Assembly: GCA_045128635.1 (NCBI GenBank)
Contig: JBGVRS010000170.1
Location: 4,646 to 68,645 of the forward strand
Direction: 5' to 3'
Length of the DNA stretch: 64,000 nt
From: HGM12587 sp045128635
GTDB lineage: Bacteria; Bacillota; Clostridia; Lachnospirales; Lachnospiraceae
Part shown: piece after piece, positions 8,025 through 17,290 of the stretch
Layout: every line of letters starts with the position of its first letter
Numbering within the stretch: position 1 is the stretch's first letter
Made by a program: the position numbers and the translations under genes
The notes under the pieces: generated by a model
The model's input: the letters and a program-made list of their open reading frames with translations, nothing else
The model's database searches: none
Told to the model about the DNA's origin: nothing

Positions 8025-8375
8025 CACACAGTCTCCTTTATCTGTTTTGTCGCAACTAACATCATAAAGAAAAACTGTGTGGTTGGGAAGTAGGGATTTT
8101 CTCTGCTTCCTTTTTTACTTTTGGCAATTAAAATTATACACTAACTGATGAAGAAGAACAGGGGTTATACAAAAAAGGAAATTCTTGCGATTCTTAGCAT
8201 TGTACTGACAAAAATACAAAACATCACGAAAAAATTGGAATGTTCAATAGACAGTTTGTTCAAGTTGTGATAAACTGATTTACATAGAAAACGGAAAGTG
8301 GGCTCGCTTTGCGTGTCTTTCTTGCGTTTAAAAAGAATCTAATTTTATATGATTCATATAAGGAGGAACAAACCA
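8025..8375. other. Intergenic region before nifJ
   Basis: About 350 bases without a gene. The left part is probably the outer end of the ISLre2 copy. The right part must hold the nifJ promoter; a weak candidate is TTGTTC (8257-8262), 17 bases, TTACAT (8280-8285). An AGGAGGA ribosome site is at 8361-8367. No riboswitch or strong hairpin was seen. Confidence 0.35.
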
Positions 8376-11300
8376 ATGGCTAGAAAAATGAAAACCATGG
8401 ATGGTAACCATGCAGCTGCGCACGTGTCTTATGCATATTCTGACGTTGCAGCTATCTACCCAATTACACCATCATCTGTAATGGCCGAAGCTACAGACGA
8501 ATGGGCTACACAGGGAAGAGAAAATATCTTTGGACAGACTGTACAGGTTACAGAAATGCAGTCCGAAGCTGGTGCAGCAGGTGCTGTACACGGATCCCTT
8601 GCAGCAGGTGCTTTAACAACTACATTTACAGCATCTCAGGGTCTCTTACTTATGATCCCTAACCTTTACAAACTCGCTGGTGAAAGACTTCCAGGCGTAG
8701 TTAACGTATCAGCTCGTGCCATCGCAAGCCATGCATTATCAATCTTCGGAGATCACTCTGACGTTTATGCATGTCGTCAGACAGGCGTTGCTATGCTTTG
8801 TGAATCAAGTGTTCAGGAAGTTATGGACTTAACACCAGTTGCTCATTGTGCAGCTATTAAAGGTCGTCTTCCATTCATCAACTTCTTCGATGGTTTCAGA
8901 ACATCTCATGAAATCCAGAAGATCGAAATGTGGGATTATGAAGATCTTAAAGATATGGTAGATTTAGATGCTATCGATGCATACAGAAGAGATGCATTAA
9001 ATCCTAACCATCCATGCCAGAGAGGTTCAGCTCAGAACGCTGACATCTTCTTCCAGGCAAGAGAAGCATGCAACCCTTACTACGATGCTATGCCAGCAAT
9101 CGTTCAGGAATGCATGGATAAAGTAAATGCTAAACTCGGTACAGATTACAAACTCTTCAACTACCACGGTGCAGCTGATGCTGAACATGTAATCGTTGCT
9201 ATGGGTTCTGCATGTGAAACAATCGACGAAACAGTTGAATACTTAAATGCAGCTGGCGAAAAAGTTGGTGTTGTAAAAGTTCGTCTTTACAGACCATTCT
9301 CAGCAGAAGCTTTAATCGCAGCTATTCCAGAAACTGTAAAACAGATCACAGTATTAGACAGAACAAAAGAACCAGGTGCTCTTGGCGAACCATTATGGTT
9401 AGACGTTGTTGCAGCATTAAAAGGCTCTAAATTCGATGCAGTTCCAGTATTCATGGGACGTTACGGTTTAGGTTCTAAAGATACTACACCAGCACAGATC
9501 GTTGCTGTATTCAAGAACACAGAAAAAGCGAAATTCACAATCGGTATTGTGGATGACGTTACAAACCTTTCTCTTGAAGTTGGTGAAGCTATCTCTTGTG
9601 CACCAGAAACAACAATCGCTTGTAAATTCTGGGGTCTTGGCGCTGACGGTACAGTAGGTGCTAACAAGAACTCTATCAAGATCATCGGTGATAACACAGA
9701 TATGTACGCTCAGGCTTACTTTGATTATGACTCAAAGAAATCCGGCGGTGTTACAATTTCTCATTTAAGATTTGGTAAAGACCCAATTAAGTCTACTTAC
9801 CTGATCTCAAAAGCTAATTTTGTTGCTTGCCACAACCCATCCTATGTACGTAAATACAACATGGTACAGGATCTGAAAGATGGCGGTACATTCTTACTGA
9901 ACTGCCCATGGGATATGGAAGAAATCGAAAAACATTTACCAGGACAGGCTAAGAGATACATGGCAGAACACAACATTAAGTTCTATGTAATCGACGGTAT
10001 TAAGATTGGTAAAGAAATCGGATTAGGCGGACGTATCAATACAGTTCTCCAGTCTGCATTCTTCGAATTAGCAAACATCATTCCAGGCGAAGAAGCAAAC
10101 GCTTTAATGAAAGCAGCTGCAAAAGCTTCTTACGGCAAAAAAGGTGATAATGTCGTTCAGATGAACTATGACGCTATCGACGCTGGTGCAAAACAGATCG
10201 TTGAAATCCAGATTCCAGAAAGCTGGAAAGACTGCGAAGATGAATTCTTAGGAAAATCTGTAGCAGGCGATTCTGCAGTTGTTGATTTCGTTAACAATAT
10301 CCAGATTCCAGTTAACGCTCAGGAAGGTAACAAATTACCAGTATCTGCATTCAAAGATTATGTAGATGGTACAACACCTTCAGGTTCTTCTGCATTTGAA
10401 AAACGTGGTATCGCAGTAGATATCCCAGTATGGAATGCTGAAAACTGTATCCAGTGTAACAGATGTGCTTATGTATGTCCTCACGCTGTAATCCGTCCAG
10501 TAGCTATGACAGAAGAAGAAGTAGCTGCAGCTCCAGAAGGAATGACAGTAGTACCTATGACAGGTATGGCAGACAAGAAATTCGCTATCGTTGTATCAGC
10601 TTATGACTGTACAGGATGTGGTTCTTGTGCTAACGTTTGTCCAGGTAAGAAAGGTGCAAAAGCACTCGCTATGGAAAACATGGAAGCAAACGCTGGTCTC
10701 CAGACATACTTCGATTACGCAGTAACATTACCAGAAAAAGAAGATGTTATCGCGAAATTCAAAGAAAATACAGTAAAAGGATCTCAGTTCAAGTCTCCAT
10801 TACTTGAGTTCTCAGGAGCTTGTGCTGGATGTGGTGAAACACCATACGCTAAATTAATCACACAGTTATTCGGTGACAGAATGTACATCGCTAACGCAAC
10901 AGGTTGTTCTTCAATCTGGGCTAACTCTTCACCATCTACACCATACACAGCAAACGCTAAAGGACAGGGACCAGCATGGTCTAACTCCTTATTCGAAGAT
11001 GCTGCAGAATTTGGTTATGGTATGAGCCTTGCACAGAAAGCTCTTCGTGACGGCTTAAAAGCTAAAGTAGAAGACATCGCTGCAAACAGCGAAAACGAAG
11101 ACTGTAAAGCAGCTGCAAAAGAATGGTTAGATACATTCTCATGTGGCGCTACAAACGGTGCTGCAACAGATAAATTAGTTGCTGCATTAGAAGCTTGCGG
11201 ATGCGAAAAAGCTCAGGCAATCTTAAAAGATAAAGACTTCCTTGCTAAGAAATCCCAGTGGATCTTCGGTGGTGACGGTTGGGCATACGACATCGGTTTC

Positions 11301-11909
11301 GGTGGTGTTGACCACGTATTAGCTTCCGGCAGAGATATCAACATCATGGTATTCGATACAGAAGTTTACTCTAACACAGGTGGACAGTCTTCTAAAGCTA
11401 CTCCAGTAGGTGCTATCGCTCAGTTCGCAGCAGCTGGTAAAGAAGTTAAGAAGAAAGACCTTGCAAGCATCGCAATGAGCTACGGTTATGTATATGTTGC
11501 TCAGATCGCTATGGGTGCTGATTACAACCAGTGCGTAAAAGCAATCGCAGAAGCAGAAGCTTATCCAGGACCATCATTAATCATCGCTTATGCTCCATGT
11601 ATCAACCATGGTATTAAGAAAGGTATGAGCAAAGCTCAGACAGAAGAAGCTAACGCAGTAGCATGTGGTTACTGGCATTGCTTCAGATACAATCCAGCTC
11701 TTAAAGCAGCAGGACAGGATGCATTCATCTTAGATTCTAAAGAACCTACAGAAGATTATCAGGAATTCCTTGATGGCGAAGTACGTTACAACGCTCTGAA
11801 ACGTGCGAACCCAGACCGTGCTGCAGAACTCTTCGCTAAATCTGAAGAAGCTGCAAAAGCTAGATATGAATATCTGAACAGATTAAAAGTATTACACGGA
11901 GCAGAATAA
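8376..11909 (+). CDS. nifJ: Pyruvate:ferredoxin (flavodoxin) oxidoreductase
   Basis: Single-chain enzyme of 1177 residues that oxidises pyruvate with CoA to acetyl-CoA and CO2 and reduces ferredoxin, the central step of anaerobic glucose fermentation. N-terminal pyruvate-binding domain (YPITPSSVMAE), gamma-like domain in the middle, two ferredoxin-type clusters at about residues 690 (CIQCNRCAYVCP) and 743 (CTGCGSCANVCP), a further Cys motif CAGCGETPY near 822, and the thiamine diphosphate site GDGWAYDIG near 965 with DTEVYSNTGGQ. Complete and of usual length. The ATG at 8376 directly follows AGGAGGA. Codon choice is strongly biased, as expected for an abundant protein. Transcribed alone and ended by a strong hairpin. 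Confidence 0.97.
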   Translation: MARKMKTMDGNHAAAHVSYAYSDVAAIYPITPSSVMAEATDEWATQGRENIFGQTVQVTEMQSEAGAAGAVHGSLAAGALTTTFTASQGLLLMIPNLYKLAGERLPGVVNVSARAIASHALSIFGDHSDVYACRQTGVAMLCESSVQEVMDLTPVAHCAAIKGRLPFINFFDGFRTSHEIQKIEMWDYEDLKDMVDLDAIDAYRRDALNPNHPCQRGSAQNADIFFQAREACNPYYDAMPAIVQECMDKVNAKLGTDYKLFNYHGAADAEHVIVAMGSACETIDETVEYLNAAGEKVGVVKVRLYRPFSAEALIAAIPETVKQITVLDRTKEPGALGEPLWLDVVAALKGSKFDAVPVFMGRYGLGSKDTTPAQIVAVFKNTEKAKFTIGIVDDVTNLSLEVGEAISCAPETTIACKFWGLGADGTVGANKNSIKIIGDNTDMYAQAYFDYDSKKSGGVTISHLRFGKDPIKSTYLISKANFVACHNPSYVRKYNMVQDLKDGGTFLLNCPWDMEEIEKHLPGQAKRYMAEHNIKFYVIDGIKIGKEIGLGGRINTVLQSAFFELANIIPGEEANALMKAAAKASYGKKGDNVVQMNYDAIDAGAKQIVEIQIPESWKDCEDEFLGKSVAGDSAVVDFVNNIQIPVNAQEGNKLPVSAFKDYVDGTTPSGSSAFEKRGIAVDIPVWNAENCIQCNRCAYVCPHAVIRPVAMTEEEVAAAPEGMTVVPMTGMADKKFAIVVSAYDCTGCGSCANVCPGKKGAKALAMENMEANAGLQTYFDYAVTLPEKEDVIAKFKENTVKGSQFKSPLLEFSGACAGCGETPYAKLITQLFGDRMYIANATGCSSIWANSSPSTPYTANAKGQGPAWSNSLFEDAAEFGYGMSLAQKALRDGLKAKVEDIAANSENEDCKAAAKEWLDTFSCGATNGAATDKLVAALEACGCEKAQAILKDKDFLAKKSQWIFGGDGWAYDIGFGGVDHVLASGRDINIMVFDTEVYSNTGGQSSKATPVGAIAQFAAAGKEVKKKDLASIAMSYGYVYVAQIAMGADYNQCVKAIAEAEAYPGPSLIIAYAPCINHGIKKGMSKAQTEEANAVACGYWHCFRYNPALKAAGQDAFILDSKEPTEDYQEFLDGEVRYNALKRANPDRAAELFAKSEEAAKARYEYLNRLKVLHGAE

Positions 11910-11933
11910 TCGAAAGATTGACGCAAAGTGATA

Positions 11934-11960
11934 GGGCACGCCGTAAGGCGTGCCCTTTTT
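11934..11960. terminator. Terminator between nifJ and the convergent regulator
   Basis: Arms GGGCACGCC and GGCGTGCCC with a GTAA loop, followed by TTTTT. The stem can serve both converging genes. Confidence 0.9.
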
Positions 11961-11975
11961 AGTTTCGTATTTAAA

Positions 11976-13052
11976 CTATAATTTCTTTCGTTTTTTTCTT
12001 CTAACGCGATTAATATGTCGTTCAAAATCTCCATGATTAATAAGCTCTGTAAGAACATACTGCATAAAAGTTGGTACAGTGCAGGAATAAAATCCTAATT
12101 TTTGTTCAAATGGTTCTACGAGATGTACTGGCAATACCATATATCCAATACGAATCGAAGCGGAAATTGTCTTGGAAAATGTATTTAAGTAGATAACATT
12201 GTCGTGATCTGAAATTGCGAACAGTGTTTCGGTTGGTTTGGTGGAAATAGAAAATTCCCATTCAAAATCATCTTCTATGATATAACGCTGGTTTTGTTCA
12301 GCCCAATGAACATACTCATGTCTTTTTGATGCGGTTGCAGTAACACCGCTAGGATAGCTTCGATATGGAGTTGTATGCAATACCGTTGCTTTTGTATTAG
12401 CGAGAGCTTTGCTGTCAATTCCTGCGTTTGTTAGAGGAAGAGAATCATAAGTGATCTCTGTTGCCTGATAAACTTGTTCTATTTTTTTGTAGGAAGGTGC
12501 TTCGATGGCATAAATGAAGTTTCTTCCAAGCAGTTCTACAATTAATCCGTAAAGGTATTCGGAACCGGAACCAATGACAATCTGTTCTGTGCTTACCTGG
12601 ATCCCTCTGTTTCTGGCAAGATAGAGGCGAATCGCTTCTCGAAGTTCATAACATCCTTTGTTTGGAGATTTATCAAGCAGAACATCTCTGCGTTCGGTCA
12701 AAACTTTGCGCATTGTTTTGTTTAGGACAGATATTGGAAAATCAGGATAACTATGCTCACTATGAAGCAGCGGAGTCTCTGAAGGAGGCTCGCTGGAAGC
12801 AGCAAATCCATCAGTTTTCCGAAATATGACCACAAATCCGCTTCGTTCTCTGGCATCTACATATCCTTCATCACAAAGCAGTGCGTAAGCATGTTCCACG
12901 GTGATGGTACTGACACCTGTTTCAGCAGCAAGACTGCGTTTGGAAGGGAGTTTTGTGTTGTACGGATAATTTTCTGCGATAATATCTTCTCGTATCTGTT
13001 TATAGAGCTGAAGATATACAGGACGTTTTTCTTTATTGATGTGATATCTCAT
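11976..13052 (-). CDS. MocR-type (GntR/aminotransferase) regulator, C-terminally short
   Basis: Residues 1-75 are a GntR winged helix (LYKQIREDIIAENYPYNTKL, LAAETGVSTITVEHAYALL). Residues about 110-358 are a class I aminotransferase fold with the PLP-lysine motif NTFSKTISASIRIGY. The product stops at 358 residues in GDFERHINRVRRKKRKKL, whereas MocR proteins usually run to about 450-480; roughly the last 100 residues, the small domain, are absent. It is divergent from an ECF transporter S component, which fits a vitamin B6-responsive regulator of the PdxR kind. Whether the short form works is uncertain; it could be a pseudogene cut next to the nifJ terminator. Confidence 0.75.
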   Translation of the reverse strand: MRYHINKEKRPVYLQLYKQIREDIIAENYPYNTKLPSKRSLAAETGVSTITVEHAYALLCDEGYVDARERSGFVVIFRKTDGFAASSEPPSETPLLHSEHSYPDFPISVLNKTMRKVLTERRDVLLDKSPNKGCYELREAIRLYLARNRGIQVSTEQIVIGSGSEYLYGLIVELLGRNFIYAIEAPSYKKIEQVYQATEITYDSLPLTNAGIDSKALANTKATVLHTTPYRSYPSGVTATASKRHEYVHWAEQNQRYIIEDDFEWEFSISTKPTETLFAISDHDNVIYLNTFSKTISASIRIGYMVLPVHLVEPFEQKLGFYSCTVPTFMQYVLTELINHGDFERHINRVRRKKRKKL

Positions 13053-13079
13053 CTGGTTATATAAAATACTCCTTATTTG

Positions 13080-13120
13080 GTAATAGTTATATAGTCAGAT
13101 TTAATATAAACTACTTTCAT
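13080..13120. promoter_or_regulatory. Divergent promoter and possible operator
   Basis: An AT-rich stretch between the two divergent genes holds an imperfect inverted repeat, TAGTTATAT and ATATAAACTA, overlapping -10-like TATA sequences for both directions. It is a reasonable site for the MocR-type regulator, but no footprint-quality evidence is visible. Confidence 0.35.
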
Positions 13121-13143
13121 CAGGAAGTAAAGGAGTATAAAAA

Positions 13144-13647
13144 ATGAATACAAAAACGAAAAAACTTGTGATAGCGGCACTTATGGCGGCCCTTACCTGT
13201 GTGGCGACAATGATGATTACAATTCCATCCCCATTAAAAGGATATTTGAATTTGGGAGATTGTCTGGTACTGACAGCGGGCTGGATGCTTTCTCCTGCCT
13301 ATGGTTTTCTTGCAGCAGGAATCGGTTCTGCACTGGCGGATATTTTTGCCGGATATTTTATTTATGCGCCGGCAACTTTTGTGATCAAGGGATTTATGGC
13401 GATAATTGCCGGTTATGGATTTCGATTACTGCATAAAAAATGTACCCATCTGATTTCCAGAATTTTTAGTGGAGCTGCAGCAGAGCTTGGGATGGTGCTT
13501 GGATATTTTGTGTTTGAGGGATTTATGTATGGGTTTTCCGCTTCAGCAGTAAATATTCCGGCAAATAGTGTGCAGGGAATTGCAGGACTATTGATTGGGA
13601 TTGTGCTGATGAAGGCAATTGAGAGAAGTAAAATTACGATAGAATAA
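13144..13647 (+). CDS. ECF transporter S component, possibly for vitamin B6
   Basis: A 167-residue membrane protein with about five to six helices: KLVIAALMAALTCVATMM, then the S-component features LGDCLVLTAGWMLSPAYGFLAAGIGSALADIFAG and a YAPATFVIKG segment. Such substrate-binding subunits share an EcfA-A'-T energising module encoded elsewhere. Proteins of this type with a divergent MocR regulator have been assigned to pyridoxine uptake (PdxU-like); the ligand here is inferred from that arrangement only. AAAGGAG precedes the ATG; a terminator follows immediately. Confidence 0.8.
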   Translation: MNTKTKKLVIAALMAALTCVATMMITIPSPLKGYLNLGDCLVLTAGWMLSPAYGFLAAGIGSALADIFAGYFIYAPATFVIKGFMAIIAGYGFRLLHKKCTHLISRIFSGAAAELGMVLGYFVFEGFMYGFSASAVNIPANSVQGIAGLLIGIVLMKAIERSKITIE

Positions 13648-13656
13648 AAAGATGAA

Positions 13657-13694
13657 AAAACACCTAAGAGGTTTCCGCTTCTTAGGTGTTTTGT
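13657..13694. terminator. Bidirectional terminator
   Basis: Arms AAAACACCTAAGA and TCTTAGGTGTTTT with T-rich flanks on both strands, between the convergent S-component and small-protein genes. Confidence 0.85.
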
Positions 13695-13698
13695 TTAA

Positions 13699-13923
13699 TT
13701 ATTTCTTTAAATATTTGCCAAGATATTTTTCAGCAACATCTTTTGCTAAGTCGAATTTATCAACTAATTTGGCAACAGTTTCATTTTCTGTTAACCCCAT
13801 ATCTTTACATTTTTTGATCAATTCTTCGATTGCTTCTTCTGTAACGTTTTCTTTTACAAAGTCTAAGCCTTTATCAAGTAAATCTTTTGCAGCTTCGCTC
13901 TTTAATAAATCAGATAATCCCAT
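13699..13923 (-). CDS. Small helical protein of unknown function
   Basis: The 74-residue product begins MGLSDLLKSEAAKDLLDKGL and is charged and predicted helical throughout, ending GKYLKK. No signal peptide or membrane segment. GAGGAGGATATC is well placed before ATG 13923, which is preferred to the upstream in-frame ATG. The second half (MGLTENETVAKLVDKF) looks like a three-helix bundle. I do not recognise a family. It stands alone between two transcription units. Confidence 0.7.
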   Translation of the reverse strand: MGLSDLLKSEAAKDLLDKGLDFVKENVTEEAIEELIKKCKDMGLTENETVAKLVDKFDLAKDVAEKYLGKYLKK

Positions 13924-13997
13924 TTTGATATCCTCCTCTGAATGTTTCATAAATTTCTCTCACTATAGCAAAAATTGAATGGATACACAAGGAAATT

Positions 13998-14026
13998 ATG
14001 ACAAAAGAGGTAGATTGATGTATAAT
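13998..14026 (+). promoter_or_regulatory. Promoter of the SpoU-type methyltransferase gene
   Basis: ATGACA (13998-14003), 17 bases, perfect TATAAT (14021-14026). Confidence 0.65.
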
Positions 14027-14063
14027 GCTGAAAATGATAATGAAACGAACGAGAGGAATTCAT

Positions 14064-14894
14064 ATGCCTAATATTATAGAGATTACAGATTTTAATGCCC
14101 CTGAACTGGATGTATACGCCCGTTTGAATGAAAACCAGCTGCTGAATCGTGCAGATCCTGCCAATGCGCTGTTTATTGCAGAGAGTCCAAAAGTGGTAGA
14201 ACGTGCTATGAACGCAGGCTATGAGCCGGTATCCATGTTAGTAGAAAAAAAGCATATCGAAGGTGAAGCAAAAGATGTCATTGGAAGATGTGGTGAGATT
14301 CCGATTTATACTGCTGAGTTTGAAATCTTAAAACAACTTACTGGTTTTGCTTTGACAAGGGGTGTTCTTTGCGCTATGCGCAGAAGAGAGCTGCCAAGTG
14401 TGAAAGAAGTGTGTAAAAATGCTCGCCGAATTGCGATTTTAGAGAATGTTATGAATCCGACCAATGTGGGTGCAATCTTTCGTTCGGCAGCAGCTTTAAA
14501 CATTGATGCAGTCCTTTTAACTCCTGCCAGCAGTAATCCATTGTATCGTCGTGCGGCGAGAGTCAGCATGGGAACCGTATTTCAGATTCCATGGACTTAT
14601 CTTATTGGTGATGAATCTGCATGGCCGCATCCGGGAATTGATGTATTGAAACGTCTTGGATTTAAAACAGCAGCGATGGCGTTATCGGATGATTCTGTAG
14701 GAATTGATGATGAAAAACTGATGTCAGAAGAAAAACTTGCCATTATTCTTGGAACAGAAGGAGACGGACTTGCTACCGCAACTATTGCAGACTGTGATTA
14801 TACGGTGAAGATTCCAATGTCTCATGGGGTGGATTCTTTAAATGTGGCTGCTGCAAGTGCAGTTGCATTTTGGCAGCTGGGAAATCGAAGATAA
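14064..14894 (+). CDS. TrmH/SpoU-family RNA 2'-O-ribose methyltransferase
   Basis: The 276-residue product has a substrate-binding N-terminal domain and a C-terminal SPOUT knot. The three family motifs are visible: NPTNVGAIFRSAAAL, LGTEGDGLA and IPMSHGVDSLNVAAASAVA. It transfers a methyl group from SAM to a ribose of rRNA or tRNA; the exact nucleotide cannot be told. The start ATG 14064 follows GAGAGGAA and matches the length of relatives. Single gene with its own promoter. Confidence 0.85.
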   Translation: MPNIIEITDFNAPELDVYARLNENQLLNRADPANALFIAESPKVVERAMNAGYEPVSMLVEKKHIEGEAKDVIGRCGEIPIYTAEFEILKQLTGFALTRGVLCAMRRRELPSVKEVCKNARRIAILENVMNPTNVGAIFRSAAALNIDAVLLTPASSNPLYRRAARVSMGTVFQIPWTYLIGDESAWPHPGIDVLKRLGFKTAAMALSDDSVGIDDEKLMSEEKLAIILGTEGDGLATATIADCDYTVKIPMSHGVDSLNVAAASAVAFWQLGNRR

Positions 14895-15026
14895 ATCTTG
14901 TTTTTTGTTGATTTCTTCGAAAAAATCCCAGAAAAATTATGTAAAAATACGAAAAAAACCTACTAAAACAAAGAAAAATATGTTACAATTAAACATCATA
15001 TAGAAAAAGCGGAGGAGGCGTATGCG

Positions 15027-15794
15027 ATGTTAGCAATTGAGCGTAAAAATGCGATTTTAGAACGTTTACAAAAAGAGCAGCGCGTATTGGTAGCAGAACT
15101 TAGTCTGGAATATGGCGTTACTGAAGAGACTATTCGAAGAGATTTGGATAAGCTCGAAAAAGAAGGCTTTGTAAAAAAGACTTATGGCGGTGCTGTTTTA
15201 AATGAAAATACCAATATTGAGATGCCGTTGCGTATTCGTGAAAAGACAAATCGTAAAGAAAAGCAGACGATTGCGACTTTGGTAGCTTCTATGATTGAAG
15301 ATGGAGACAGCATTATTTTGGATTCTTCTTCAACTTCGCTGATGGTAGCTCAGGAGTTAAAGGATCGTAAAAAGCTTACGGTCATTACAAATTCTCTGGA
15401 AGTTCTCATTGAGTTTTCTAAGTCTAAGGGGGTGCAGGTAATTTCTACCGGCGGTGTGCTGAAAAGCTCTACCCTTTCTCTGGTAGGAAAGAATGCAGAA
15501 AAGACGTTAGAAAATTTCTATGTAGACAAAGCTATCATTTCATGTAAAGGGCTGGATGTCAGAAAAGGTGTCACAGATTCTTCGGAAGCTGATGCGGAAA
15601 TTAAAAAAAGCATGGTATCCTGTTCCAAAAGACTGATTATTGCAGCGGATAGTACCAAATTCGGTACGATTTCCTTTGCAAAAGTCGTTGATTTCAGAAA
15701 GGGAGATATTTTAGTCACAGATACTCTTCCGGATGATACCTGGGCACAGCGTCTTGCTGACATCGGTGTCGTTGTAGTGACAGAAGATTCATAA
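15027..15794 (+). CDS. DeoR/GlpR-family sugar-responsive regulator
   Basis: The 255-residue product has an N-terminal winged helix (residues 1-60, with VTEETIRRDLDKLEKEG) and a C-terminal ribose-isomerase-like sensor domain (DSSSTSLMVAQEL, VITNSLEVL, SCKGLDVRKGVTD, ADSTKFG) that binds phosphorylated sugars. GGAGGAGG lies 8 bases before the ATG. It is 17 bases upstream of rhamnulokinase and probably controls it, with a phosphorylated sugar as inducer. Confidence 0.9.
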   Translation: MLAIERKNAILERLQKEQRVLVAELSLEYGVTEETIRRDLDKLEKEGFVKKTYGGAVLNENTNIEMPLRIREKTNRKEKQTIATLVASMIEDGDSIILDSSSTSLMVAQELKDRKKLTVITNSLEVLIEFSKSKGVQVISTGGVLKSSTLSLVGKNAEKTLENFYVDKAIISCKGLDVRKGVTDSSEADAEIKKSMVSCSKRLIIAADSTKFGTISFAKVVDFRKGDILVTDTLPDDTWAQRLADIGVVVVTEDS

Positions 15795-15811
15795 AAAAGG
15801 AGAAAAGAAAA

Positions 15812-17236
15812 ATGAGCAATCCAATTTACAATCTTGCATTCGACTTTGGCGCATCAAGCGGACGTATGATTTTAAGCAAACTTGAAGATGGCAAAATTAC
15901 ATTAGAAGAACTTCATCGTTTTACTAACGATCCTGTTCGTATCGGCAAAGTATTCTACTGGGATACATTCCGTTTATTCCATGAATTAAAACAGGGCTTA
16001 AAGAAAGCAGCAGCTAAAAATCTTCCAATTCAGAGTTTAGCAATCGATACATGGGGTGTTGACTACGGTTTATTAGATGCAGACGGAAACTTAATCGGTA
16101 ACCCAATCAACTACCGTGATGACAGAACAATTGGTGTTATCGAAGCTTCTGACAAACTTGTTCCATTAAGCGAACAGTATGCAAGAACAGGTATCCAGTT
16201 CATGAACTTCAATACTGTATACCAGATGCAGGCAGATAAGATGATGAGACCAGAAATTCTTGAAAAAGCAAAAACTCTGCTTTTCATGCCTGACTTATTT
16301 ATCTATTTCTTAACAGGAAAGAAAATCTGTGAATACACAATCGCAAGTACAGGTCAGCTTCTCGACGCTAAGAAGAGAGATTATGACTATGATTATCTTG
16401 AAAAAATGGGCGTACGTGCAGACTTACTTCAGCCACTGACAATGCCAGGTACAATCGTTGGCGATCTTCTTCCGGAAGTTGTTGAAGAAACAGGTCTTTC
16501 AGGCGTTAAAGTTATCGCTGTTGGTGAACACGATACAGCATCTGCATTCTGTGGCTGTCCATTAGAAGATGAAAATGCAGCAGCATTAAGCTGTGGTACA
16601 TGGTCATTACTTGGTATGGAAGTTTCTGAACCAGTTCTTACAGAAGATGCATTTAAATACAACTATACAAATGAAGGTGGCGTTGAAGGCAAGATTCGTC
16701 TCTTAAAGAACATCAATGGTCTTTGGGTAATGCAGAACCTTCGTAGAAACTGGTGCGAATTCGAATATGAAGTAGGATTCCCAGACATCATCAAAGCTTC
16801 CAGAGAAGCTAAGAGACAGGACTTCATCATTGACCCTAACGATCCAAGATTCACAGCTCCATATAACATGATGAAAGAAGTTATCGCATACTGTGAAGAA
16901 ACAGGACAGGGAACACCAGAAGGTCTTGGTGAAATCGCTATGGCTATCTACAATGGTCTGACACAGGAATACGGCAAGACAGTTAGAAATCTTGAAGTTA
17001 TCTCCGGTAAGACAATCTCCTGCCTGAACATGGTAGGTGGTGGTATTCAGGATCAGCTCCTTTGCGAATTAACAGCAAAAGCTATCCAGAAACCAGTTGT
17101 TGCTGGACCAATCGAAGGTTCCGTTCTTGGTAACGTTTTAATGCAGTTAAAAGCTTTAGGACATATCAAAGATCGTATCGAAGGAAGACAGATTGTAAAA
17201 GCTTCTTTCGAACAGAAAATTCATCAGCCTAAATAA
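15812..17236 (+). CDS. rhaB: Rhamnulokinase
   Basis: FGGY-family kinase of 474 residues that phosphorylates L-rhamnulose. The N-terminal phosphate-binding part FDFGASSGRMIL, the substrate region AIDTWGVDYGLLD and INYRDDRT, and VGEHDTASAF with SCGTWSLLG are characteristic of RhaB rather than xylulo- or glycerol kinase. Complete. No rhaA, rhaD or rhamnose transporter is in the window, so the pathway would be completed elsewhere. Codons are strongly biased, suggesting high expression. Confidence 0.88.
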   Translation: MSNPIYNLAFDFGASSGRMILSKLEDGKITLEELHRFTNDPVRIGKVFYWDTFRLFHELKQGLKKAAAKNLPIQSLAIDTWGVDYGLLDADGNLIGNPINYRDDRTIGVIEASDKLVPLSEQYARTGIQFMNFNTVYQMQADKMMRPEILEKAKTLLFMPDLFIYFLTGKKICEYTIASTGQLLDAKKRDYDYDYLEKMGVRADLLQPLTMPGTIVGDLLPEVVEETGLSGVKVIAVGEHDTASAFCGCPLEDENAAALSCGTWSLLGMEVSEPVLTEDAFKYNYTNEGGVEGKIRLLKNINGLWVMQNLRRNWCEFEYEVGFPDIIKASREAKRQDFIIDPNDPRFTAPYNMMKEVIAYCEETGQGTPEGLGEIAMAIYNGLTQEYGKTVRNLEVISGKTISCLNMVGGGIQDQLLCELTAKAIQKPVVAGPIEGSVLGNVLMQLKALGHIKDRIEGRQIVKASFEQKIHQPK

Positions 17237-17290
17237 GATGAAAAGCACTTTTAAAGTGCAAAAAAATATAACCTCAGAAGGGAGAATCTT

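Noticed and set aside
8025..8375. Riboswitch or attenuator upstream of nifJ
   Set aside because: No conserved aptamer text or strong stem was found, and the left part is likely IS-derived.
17245..17259. Palindrome GCACTTTTAAAGTGC between rhaB and the PRTase-like gene as a terminator
   Set aside because: It is followed by A rather than T on the + strand and is short, so intrinsic termination is unlikely.
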